Of a stretch of DNA of 53,403 bases, positions 33,788 through 42,409 are shown one piece after another. This DNA comes from Anabaena subtropica FACHB-260. Lineage in GTDB: Bacteria > Cyanobacteriota > Cyanobacteriia > Cyanobacteriales > Nostocaceae. A model generated the notes under the pieces. It was given only the letters and a program-made list of their open reading frames with translations. It had not been told where the DNA came from and did not search any database. The stretch's first letter is position 1. Every line of letters begins with the position of its first letter. The stretch lies in assembly GCF_014697105.1 (NCBI RefSeq), contig NZ_JACJRF010000038.1, positions 1 to 53,403 of the forward strand. Direction: 5' to 3'. Both the position numbers and the translations under genes were made by a program.

Positions 33788-34309
33788 TCATTCACCACTA
33801 TTATTCCGATTATTTCTCCAAAATAGGAAACTAAAATTTCTGTCCGTGCGACGGTAACGCCGAACGGGTCTTCTTGTTTGTCGCTTGGTGATTCTGTCGC
33901 TCGTCTCTTCACCGTCAACATCTTGGGAAACATTAACAGGTAATTGAGTCTTCGTTTCTTCTTTGCTTCTCCACCAAGCAATAATCCAACCTCCTCCAAC
34001 AGCACCTATTCCACCAAGTAAGATACTCATGGGTGCAGGATATCCCAATAATCCAAAACCAATTAAGAAAAATAACCAGTATTTTAACCCTGCATCAATA
34101 CCATCAGAAGAAGCGACAACAGGTGCTTGGGGACTACTTTTACTAGAATTAGTAAACCAGCCTAAAGCAAAACCACCGATAATTCCCAGAAAAATACTTA
34201 AGGATACGGGCGAGCCTGTCGTTATGAGGATAAATATTAAAAATGCTCCGAATATTAGTTGCGAAAGGAATTCGGGGGTGAAATTAAATAGGTTGTTATT
34301 ATTAGCCAT
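33788..34309 (-). CDS. Small membrane protein of unknown function
   Basis: The 173-residue protein has about four hydrophobic segments (residues 15-35, 36-52, 74-94, 95-112), rich in G and F. A strongly basic tail follows with RITKRQTRRPVRRYRRTDR. I do not recognise it. The basic tail points to the cytoplasmic side and perhaps to nucleic-acid or lipid contacts. It converges with recG. There is no other gene nearby that suggests a role. Confidence 0.6.
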   Translation of the reverse strand: MANNNNLFNFTPEFLSQLIFGAFLIFILITTGSPVSLSIFLGIIGGFALGWFTNSSKSSPQAPVVASSDGIDAGLKYWLFFLIGFGLLGYPAPMSILLGGIGAVGGGWIIAWWRSKEETKTQLPVNVSQDVDGEETSDRITKRQTRRPVRRYRRTDRNFSFLFWRNNRNNSGE

Positions 34310-34405
34310 AAATAAACTCAGGGATAGGGGTATAAGGGTTTAGGGGTGTAGGGTTAAGATTTTTTAGCCCTACACTCTTCTCCCCGTAAATAGGCTGTCA
34401 GTAAA

Positions 34406-35974
34406 TTAAGTAGCTTGCTTACGCGTAGCAGTATTACGAATTACCTGTTGCAATTGTATCTTTTGTGGTTGAGTCGTATCCCAAGTTTGTACGTAGGATT
34501 TTTCTTTCTCAGTAAAGGATTCAGTTTGCTTGAGTTGGGAAGCTAACAAATCAACTGTAGCATCAGCAATATCGCCTGTACGCTTAATTAGACGTTCTTG
34601 CACAACTTCTATAGGTGCTGTGCAGTAAATAATCTGGAGGGGAAGGTGATATTTTTCAGCTTGTGCGATCGCTTCTTCTCGTAAATTTTGTTTATCATAT
34701 TTAGCATCCAAAATTACTGTGTAACCTTGATTAGCTAGTATAGTCCCCAGGTTTAATAACCTTGCATAGGTCTTTTGGGTCATTTCCGGTGTATACAAAT
34801 CATCATTGCCACGTTCCCACAGAGGAATTCCCCCCAAGTGTTTACGGACTGCATCTGAGCGAATTTGAATTGCATTTAGTTGACGGGCTAAATATTTTGC
34901 AGTCGTACTCTTCCCAGAACCAGATAAACCAGACATTAAAATGAGTTTTCCTTGTTTGGGTTTGGTGTATTCCCAAGCCAGTTTGTAATACACAGAAGCT
35001 GTTTTAGTAGCTTCTTCCTTTACCGTTGCTGGGACGCTGGGGTCGTCTAACAAAAACGAAGTCACTTTAGCCCGCACATAAGATTGACGATTTAAGTATA
35101 TGGGTAGTACTTCTAATCCTTCCCAGTCGCCAGTCTGCTCTAAATATGTATTCAGATATGCGTTACTCAAGTCTGGTCGTTGCTGTGCGTCCAAATCCAT
35201 CACAGCATAAGCAACATCAAACATCACATCAACAAAGCGGAAAGGCTCGTTAAATTCAATACAATCAAACAGGAGAATTTTATCTTGCCATAGACAAATA
35301 TTTCTCAGGTGTAAGTCTCCATGACATTCCCGAATGTAGTTATTTTGGATTCGGCGCTGGAATAATTCTTGTTTTTCTACAAAAAAACGCTCGGTGTAGG
35401 CTTTAGTTTCATCAAATTGCAACTGCGTCTGGGGACCATCGATATATTTCTCGGTTTGCTCATAATTCTCATCAAATGCAGCCTGAACTTGAGGCACTTC
35501 ACCAAAACTACGAATGTAATCATTAGTCTCAGTTTTTGCATGGTATTGAGCCACTACCTGCCCTAATTCTTCTAAATGTGACTCAGTTAGCTTACCTTGG
35601 GCAAAAAGTTCACTGAATAAACCCTCCTGGGGAAACTGGCGCATTTTCAGCACATACTCAACAGCCTCACCTGTTCCCCCTAGAGTATATTGCTCATCTA
35701 CCAAACTGATTGGTAGCACTTCCAAATATAATTCAGATGCTCCTCGCTGATTCAAGCGTAGTTCTTCCTGACAAAAATGTTGTCGCTTCTCTAAAGTTGA
35801 GAAATCCAAGAAGCCAAAATTCACTGGCTTTTTCAGTTTATAGGCATACTCTCCCGTGAGTAGCACATAGGAAACGTGAGTTTGAATTAGCTGGATAGGT
35901 TCTGTTACTTCGTGAGGATAAAATCCGGGTTGTAACATCTGTTGGATTAAAGCTGGAAGAGTCATTTCTGTCAT
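34406..35974 (-). CDS. Aminoglycoside phosphotransferase-like / AAA_33 kinase fusion
   Basis: The 522-residue two-domain protein has an APH-type kinase fold in its N-terminal half, with HGDLHLRNICLWQDKILLFDCIEFNEPFRFVDVMFDVAYAV (catalytic HGD..N and the D..E metal residues). Its C-terminal half is a P-loop kinase-like domain with LILMSGLSGSGKSTTAKYLARQL. This fusion is a known bacterial family of unknown substrate. The label aminoglycoside does not imply resistance. It follows bL25 on the same strand, separated by a perfect terminator and an AGGACT dispersed palindrome pair. Confidence 0.88.
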   Translation of the reverse strand: MTEMTLPALIQQMLQPGFYPHEVTEPIQLIQTHVSYVLLTGEYAYKLKKPVNFGFLDFSTLEKRQHFCQEELRLNQRGASELYLEVLPISLVDEQYTLGGTGEAVEYVLKMRQFPQEGLFSELFAQGKLTESHLEELGQVVAQYHAKTETNDYIRSFGEVPQVQAAFDENYEQTEKYIDGPQTQLQFDETKAYTERFFVEKQELFQRRIQNNYIRECHGDLHLRNICLWQDKILLFDCIEFNEPFRFVDVMFDVAYAVMDLDAQQRPDLSNAYLNTYLEQTGDWEGLEVLPIYLNRQSYVRAKVTSFLLDDPSVPATVKEEATKTASVYYKLAWEYTKPKQGKLILMSGLSGSGKSTTAKYLARQLNAIQIRSDAVRKHLGGIPLWERGNDDLYTPEMTQKTYARLLNLGTILANQGYTVILDAKYDKQNLREEAIAQAEKYHLPLQIIYCTAPIEVVQERLIKRTGDIADATVDLLASQLKQTESFTEKEKSYVQTWDTTQPQKIQLQQVIRNTATRKQAT

Positions 35975-35991
35975 AGGAATTTTTCAAGTTC

Positions 35992-36058
35992 GTAGTAAGG
36001 ACTTTAGTCCTGATTTTTTCCCGTAGTGTTTCGCAGAGAGGACTTTAGTCCTCACTAC
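35992..36058. repeat. AGGACTTTAGTCCT palindrome pair
   Basis: Two copies of AGGACTTTAGTCCT (35998-36011 and 36039-36052) are flanked by GTAGT and ACTAC in inverted orientation. It looks like a dispersed mobile-type repeat upstream of the APH/kinase gene. Confidence 0.6.
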
Positions 36059-36065
36059 AAACAAC

Positions 36066-36092
36066 AAAAAACCAGGGGTTAAACCCTGGTTG
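36066..36092 (-). terminator. Terminator after bL25
   Basis: Perfect 8-bp stem AACCAGGG (36071-36078) / CCCTGGTT (36085-36092), followed on the minus strand by a T-tract (36070-36066 read as T). Confidence 0.88.
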
Positions 36093-36146
36093 ATCAGCAA
36101 TTATCACAAACTTTAAATGGCAAGTAAGATAAATTTCGCACCTGCT

Positions 36147-36446
36147 TTAGTCTTTAGCAGTGGCAAGGAAGCTGATGTGATATGGTGTACCCTTGGCTGG
36201 ATGCACCTGAACTTCTTGAAGAACAGTTTTACCAGTCCACTCCAGTTCGGGAATGTTGAGTTCAATTTCTGTTTTTTTCACAGCAGCAGCTTTGAGTAAT
36301 CTTTCAACTACTTTGGCGTCAACTACCAAAGAAATAGATTCTCTACCGTTGTGTCCGTATAAGTTAGCGGGGATAAGTCCAGAGCGACGCAAAGCCTTCG
36401 GCTTGGTGCCTTCTGGTCGTTTTTTAGTTTCGACTGTCAGAGCCAT
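36147..36446 (-). CDS. rplY: 50S ribosomal protein L25 (short form)
   Basis: The 99-residue protein of the bL25/Ctc family shows [26 protein letters not shown] near the N-terminus and [20 protein letters not shown] near the C-terminus. It lacks the long C-terminal CTC domain, so it is the short form that binds 5S rRNA. It is the downstream partner of purA (61-base gap with repeats) and ends at the terminator at 36092. Confidence 0.92.
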   Translation of the reverse strand: MALTVETKKRPEGTKPKALRRSGLIPANLYGHNGRESISLVVDAKVVERLLKAAAVKKTEIELNIPELEWTGKTVLQEVQVHPAKGTPYHISFLATAKD

Positions 36447-36455
36447 ATAATTTGG

Positions 36456-36496
36456 TTAGTTGTCAGTTGTCAGTTGTTGTTAGTCAATAGTCAATT
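36456..36496. repeat. TTGTCAG / AGTCAAT heptamer repeats between purA and bL25
   Basis: Two perfect TTGTCAG heptamers (36460-36473) plus a partial third are followed by AGTCAATAGTCAAT. Similar to the repeats after tsf and inside the histidine kinase gene. Confidence 0.6.
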
Positions 36497-36507
36497 TAGA
36501 CTGTAGA

Positions 36508-38179
<1,672 letters not shown>

Positions 38180-38824
38180 TCAAACTTTAGTTAAAACCCC
38201 ATCTCGTAGTTGCTCAACTAATTGGTGTAAATTCCCCGTATTCAAGCGATAACTGAGAGGATGAGCGATTAATCGTGCCGTGCTTTCATACAAAGTAGTA
38301 ATTTCAATCAAACCATTTTCTTTTAAAGTCCTGCCAGTAGAAACGATATCTACAATTGCCTCAGACATTCCCGTAATCGGGCCTAGTTCCACAGAACCAT
38401 AAAGCGGAACTATTTCCACAGGTAAATCTAAGCCTTGGAAGTATTCACGAGCGCAATTTACATATTTAGATGCAACACGACTGTGAGCAGGCAAATCTAG
38501 TGGTGATTTGTAAGAACTAGATGCTTTGACAGCTACCGACATCCGACAATAGCCAAACTGCAAATCTACTAAATGGGCAACCTGCGGCTGTTTTTCGCGG
38601 AGTACATCGTAACCAATAATACCGATTTGTGCTTGTCCATACTCTACATAAACAGGCACATCTTGTCCCCTAACTAACAATCCTTTCGCCGTTCCACTGG
38701 CATCAGTAATTTGCAGTTGGCGATTTCCTGAGTCTAAAAAAGCACTAAAATCCAAACCTACAGATTGCAGTAGGCGGATGCTATTTTTGAGTAGTTCCCC
38801 TTTCGGCAACGCAACAGTTAACAT
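38180..38824 (-). CDS. hisG: ATP phosphoribosyltransferase (short form)
   Basis: The 214-residue protein catalyses the first step of histidine synthesis (ATP + PRPP). Features are [17 protein letters not shown] at the N-terminus, [25 protein letters not shown], and the PRPP-site [18 protein letters not shown]. It is the short HisG_S form without the C-terminal ACT-like regulatory domain. That form works with a HisZ subunit, which is not seen in this window. Divergent from the response regulator, with 79 bases between the starts. Confidence 0.95.
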   Translation of the reverse strand: MLTVALPKGELLKNSIRLLQSVGLDFSAFLDSGNRQLQITDASGTAKGLLVRGQDVPVYVEYGQAQIGIIGYDVLREKQPQVAHLVDLQFGYCRMSVAVKASSSYKSPLDLPAHSRVASKYVNCAREYFQGLDLPVEIVPLYGSVELGPITGMSEAIVDIVSTGRTLKENGLIEITTLYESTARLIAHPLSYRLNTGNLHQLVEQLRDGVLTKV

Positions 38825-38903
38825 TCGTTTTCTTGGTATCCTTGGCTAGAGACACTTGATAGTGTCAATATTGAGAATATCTCTATTGCTTACCACAAGC
38901 AGC

Positions 38904-39596
38904 ATGAGAATTTTATTAGTTGATGACGAAGTAGAACTAACAGACCCCTTAAGTCGGGTGTTAACTCGTGAAGGTTACACCGTAGACGCAGCTTATGAGG
39001 GGACAAGCGGTAGCGACATGGCCACAGTAGGTAATTACGACCTACTGATTTTAGACTGGATGTTACCAGGGAAAACAGGCTTAGAAATTTGTCAAGAGTT
39101 GCGCCACCAAGGCAAAATTACACCCGTTTTATTCCTCACTGCTAAAGATACCTTAGATGACCGCGTACAAGGTTTAGATGCTGGTGCAGATGATTATTTA
39201 GTTAAACCATTTGAACTGCGAGAGTTGCTAGCGAGAGTCCGCGCTTTGTTGCGGCGTTCTAGTTCTCAAACCTATGAAACCACACCAGGAAGATTAACTG
39301 TAGCCGACTTAGAGCTTGATTGTGAAAATCAAGTCGCCTACCGTCAAGGACGAGTTATTGAACTATCGCAAAAAGAAAGCCAGCTTTTGCAATACTTTAT
39401 GGAACACACTGGACAGTTATTAACTCACTCCCAAATTCTACAAAATCTTTGGCAAGATAGCGAACCACCAAATAGCAATGTCATTGCAGCCTTAATCAGA
39501 TTGCTGCGCCGTAAAATTGAGGTAGGAAAAGAAATTTCCTTAATTCACACCGTCTACGGTAAAGGCTACCGCTTCGGTACATCTTCAGTTGAATGA
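38904..39596 (+). CDS. rppA: OmpR-family response regulator (RppA-like)
   Basis: The 230-residue protein starts at ATG 38904. The frame opens 16 codons earlier, but MRILLVDDEVELT is the natural N-terminus. The receiver domain has D in LLILDWMLPGKTG as phosphoacceptor and the K in DYLVKPFE. The C-terminal winged helix contains SQKESQLLQYFMEHTGQLLTHSQIL and IRLLRRKIEVGKE...YGKGYRFG. It resembles the regulator called RppA in cyanobacteria, from memory, so the symbol is tentative. No RppB-type histidine kinase follows. A terminator at 39621-39658 separates it from the next operon. Confidence 0.82.
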   Translation: MRILLVDDEVELTDPLSRVLTREGYTVDAAYEGTSGSDMATVGNYDLLILDWMLPGKTGLEICQELRHQGKITPVLFLTAKDTLDDRVQGLDAGADDYLVKPFELRELLARVRALLRRSSSQTYETTPGRLTVADLELDCENQVAYRQGRVIELSQKESQLLQYFMEHTGQLLTHSQILQNLWQDSEPPNSNVIAALIRLLRRKIEVGKEISLIHTVYGKGYRFGTSSVE

Positions 39597-39620
39597 AAAA
39601 TAATGTAGACGTAGCCTGAT

Positions 39621-39658
39621 AGCCCGACAGTTAAACAAATGTTTGTGGGCTTGTTTTT
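39621..39658 (+). terminator. Terminator after the response regulator
   Basis: AGCCC (39621-39625) pairs with GGGCT (39647-39651), with inner ACA/TGT and AAACA/TGTTT pairing, followed by TGTTTTT. It isolates the downstream conflict operon. Confidence 0.7.
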
Positions 39659-39723
39659 CCATAGGAAGCTGTGATATTTATTAGCTACGTAAAGTTACTT
39701 ATATAATCTCAAAATTAAAATAT

Positions 39724-40170
39724 ATGAACGTGACAATTTTGACATCATTTCTAGCACCGTGTTTACCCTTTCTATTGAAAAAAGTTGGAGAGTCTGCATT
39801 AAGCGGAGCTGCTACCAAACTTGGCCAAGATACTTGGGATAAAGCCACAGCAATTTGGGCAAAGTTGTGGCCTTCAATAGAAGCGGAAGCAGCAGCCAAT
39901 ATCGCTGCGACACAACTGGCAGATAAACCAGAGAGTGAAGCTTGGAAAGCTGCGCTTCAGGAAGAATTAGAAACACTGTTGCAAAAAGATAAAGCTCTTG
40001 CAGAGTTCATTGCAGAAATCTTCAAAGATAAAAATGAAGTTAGTACAAATGGGGTTCAAATTCAGCAAACCGCAGGAACAGTTGAGGGGCAAATGATTGG
40101 ACAGATGCAAAATAGTGAAGCTAAAAACATCGGTAACATCGGTAGTGTTCAGGGAGATGTCACACTTTAA
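39724..40170 (+). CDS. Bell-like putative membrane-active effector with C-terminal amyloid-type motif
   Basis: The 148-residue protein has three parts. Residues 1-20 form a hydrophobic helix (ILTSFLAPCLPFLLKK). Residues 21-103 are an alanine-rich helical domain (AAANIAATQLADKPESEAWKAAL, LLQKDKALAEFIAEIF), resembling the Bell domain of bacterial amyloid-controlled cell-death proteins. Residues 111-148 are a Q/G/N-rich tail (QIQQTAGTVEGQMIGQMQN...). The tail aligns without gaps to residues 18-46 of the next gene product. In known systems of this type an NLR-like partner templates the effector's motif into an amyloid fold, which releases the membrane-damaging domain. The Bell assignment rests on pattern only. 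It is the first gene of a four-gene operon. Confidence 0.7.
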   Translation: MNVTILTSFLAPCLPFLLKKVGESALSGAATKLGQDTWDKATAIWAKLWPSIEAEAAANIAATQLADKPESEAWKAALQEELETLLQKDKALAEFIAEIFKDKNEVSTNGVQIQQTAGTVEGQMIGQMQNSEAKNIGNIGSVQGDVTL

Positions 40171-40292
40171 TAGTTATCCGTTACATAAATTCGATAATTA
40201 TTCATTGATTTGAATCCATAAAATTTTTACCTAATTCGTCTTTTTGCAAGCAGTTTATTTGTGTTGTGCTAACTTACTTAATCTGATGACAA

Positions 40293-41393
40293 ATGATTCA
40301 AGAGCAGAACCAACGAGAATCTCAAGCACCTCAGGCGAGTAATCAAATTCAGCAGGAAATAGGTCGAAATTCAGGGCAGAATATTGGTCAGTTGGATAAT
40401 GGACAAGCCCTGAATTTTCAAAATGTCCAAAACATATTTTTTCAACAAAGTGGAACGAGTAGTTCCGCAATTCATCCATCTCAGCTTAAAAAGGAGCTTC
40501 CCCATTTCCTGCCTTATTTAGCTAACCGTAGAGAGCAGGAATCACAACTAGGTGAAGCATTCTTGAAGTTTATCAAGCAAGATTCACCTGGTCATTTCGT
40601 TTGCATTATTCATGGTGATGAGTCCCAATGTCATTACAATTTTTTAGAACGGATGCGAAAGTTTTCTCTGCCTCAATGGCTAGAGCTAGAACCACACCAA
40701 CCAATTATTCCTAAATATCATCTGGAATGGCCTACAAAATTTAAAAATTCTCAATCTCTCCTAAAACAGCTATATAAAAATTTGGCACATAGTTTGTTGG
40801 GGAATGATATTTACTGTTCCGAAAAAATCAATAGTATTTTGAGTAAGTATACCCATCCAGTTATAATTCATACTCATTTACTTACAGAAGATTTAGACAA
40901 ACAAGGATTTGGAAGCATAGATAAATTATTAGAGTTTTGCCAGCAATTACATCAAGAAATTATCAAACAAAAATTAATTATTTATATATTTATCCAATAT
41001 AAAATTAAACGTAATAAATCAAAGAAAACTTTCTGGATGAATTTTTTATTCGGTTTTGGGCGTAGTTTTTTCAAACAATATCGATATCAGCAGATAAATA
41101 AAAAAGTCCGTCAGTATCTACAAAACCTAACCAATTCAGACTTGAAGGATTTTCAACCTTTATTAGTAACTGTGTTGTCAGAATTGGAAGGAATAAATAG
41201 GGGGGAAGTCGAAAATTGGGTGCGGAGTGAACATACTAAACAACTGGTAGGAGAAGACATGATTGAACCGTTAATTCAAAAAGTTGCTAAGATGTTTGCT
41301 TCTTGGGAAGACCAAGAACTGTCTGATACAATTCCTATGAGTGATTTAGCAGAAAAGTTAGTTGAGCTACTGAAATCGCTGACAGCAGTATAG
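40293..41393 (+). CDS. Putative inactive-STAND protein with N-terminal amyloid-type motif
   Basis: The 366-residue protein has an N-terminal Q/N/G-rich segment (residues 1-56) whose QIQQEIGRNSGQNIGQLDN part matches the tail of the upstream Bell-like protein. A globular part follows that starts PHFLPYLANRREQESQL and VCIIHGDESQCHYNFLERM. This is a STAND-like layout in which the P-loop has been lost (no GxxxxGK[ST] is present), so it resembles the inactive STAND (iSTAND) proteins of conflict systems. The rest is helical with a basic patch (IKRNKSKKTFW). The likely role is sensor or adaptor that recruits the effector by motif templating. The start is ATG 40293 with a weak Shine-Dalgarno sequence. 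It ends 11 bases before the MoxR gene. Confidence 0.65.
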   Translation: MIQEQNQRESQAPQASNQIQQEIGRNSGQNIGQLDNGQALNFQNVQNIFFQQSGTSSSAIHPSQLKKELPHFLPYLANRREQESQLGEAFLKFIKQDSPGHFVCIIHGDESQCHYNFLERMRKFSLPQWLELEPHQPIIPKYHLEWPTKFKNSQSLLKQLYKNLAHSLLGNDIYCSEKINSILSKYTHPVIIHTHLLTEDLDKQGFGSIDKLLEFCQQLHQEIIKQKLIIYIFIQYKIKRNKSKKTFWMNFLFGFGRSFFKQYRYQQINKKVRQYLQNLTNSDLKDFQPLLVTVLSELEGINRGEVENWVRSEHTKQLVGEDMIEPLIQKVAKMFASWEDQELSDTIPMSDLAEKLVELLKSLTAV

Positions 41394-41404
41394 GATGAAT
41401 CAGT

Positions 41405-42409
41405 ATGAAGTTTCGCATATATGAAGGTAATGGAAATCCCCAACAAAGCAGCTTACCAGTAAATCTTTCAACTTCTCCTCGTTCTCAGTTACTCAAGCCA
41501 GAGAATTATATTGCAGATTCAGGGTTGCAAGACGCTTGTAATGTGGCACTGTTGCTAGGACAACCACTACTGATTACTGGAGAACCAGGGACTGGTAAAA
41601 CTCAACTTGCTTATAGTCTGGCATGGGAACTTGGGCTTGGCCAGCCGTTGAAGTTTGAAACGAAGTCTACTAGTATAGCTCGTGAATTATTCTATACTTA
41701 CGATGCTTTAAAACGCTTCCAAGATGTGCAGAGTGGTGTTGTTCCCACTGAGGTTTTAAATTACATTAATTATCAAGCTTTGGGACTGGCAATTTTACGC
41801 ACTAGAAATCCAGATGAAGTTAAGGATTTATTGCCATCAGAAATGGTACATGAGATTCCAGTGCGTTCTGTGGTTTTAATTGATGAAATTGATAAAGCTC
41901 CTCGTGACTTTGCCAATGATTTACTCAATGAATTGGAGTTGATGTATTTTCGGATTCCAGATATAAGGAATGAAAAAATTGTGGCTGATACAACATTACA
42001 ACCGATTGTCGTTATTACTAGTAATTCGGAAAAAGATTTACCAGATGCTTTTTTGCGGCGTTGTGTTTATTACAATATTCCTTTTCCTAAAATTGAGCGC
42101 TTGGCGGAAATTGTAGCTAATCGGTTGGGGATTAATGCTAGTAGCCGTAGTCCATTTTTACAAGCAGCCCTGGATTTGTTTTATAAGTTACGTTCCCCTC
42201 AAAGTGGGTTGAGGAAAAAACCTGCAACGGCTGAATTATTAGGCTGGTTGATAATTTTACAGAAATTCTCTGGTGAATCAAAAAATCCTTTAATGCAAGC
42301 GGATGTCGTTTTTGCTAGTCTGAGTAGCTTAATTAAAACTACTGAGGATCAAGAAAAAGCTAAAAAAATTATAGAACAGTGGATAAAAGAACAGACGAAA
42401 ACAATTTAG
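41405..42409 (+). CDS. MoxR-type AAA+ ATPase
   Basis: The 334-residue AAA+ ATPase has Walker A GEPGTGKT (59-66), Walker B VVLIDEIDKA (156-165), sensor 1 VVITSNSEKDLPDAF (202-216), the arginine-finger segment LRRC (217-220) and a sensor 2 region GLRKKPATAELLGWL (268-282). MoxR ATPases usually act as chaperones on a von Willebrand A partner encoded next door, which fits the next gene. They recur in NTP-dependent conflict systems with STAND-like and vWA partners. It overlaps the next gene by 31 bases, which indicates tight co-translation. Confident on the family. The partner relation is inferred. Confidence 0.9.
   Translation: MKFRIYEGNGNPQQSSLPVNLSTSPRSQLLKPENYIADSGLQDACNVALLLGQPLLITGEPGTGKTQLAYSLAWELGLGQPLKFETKSTSIARELFYTYDALKRFQDVQSGVVPTEVLNYINYQALGLAILRTRNPDEVKDLLPSEMVHEIPVRSVVLIDEIDKAPRDFANDLLNELELMYFRIPDIRNEKIVADTTLQPIVVITSNSEKDLPDAFLRRCVYYNIPFPKIERLAEIVANRLGINASSRSPFLQAALDLFYKLRSPQSGLRKKPATAELLGWLIILQKFSGESKNPLMQADVVFASLSSLIKTTEDQEKAKKIIEQWIKEQTKTI

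Noticed and set aside
34406-35974. APH-like gene as an antibiotic resistance determinant
   Set aside because: The fusion to a P-loop kinase-like domain marks a housekeeping family. No resistance context.
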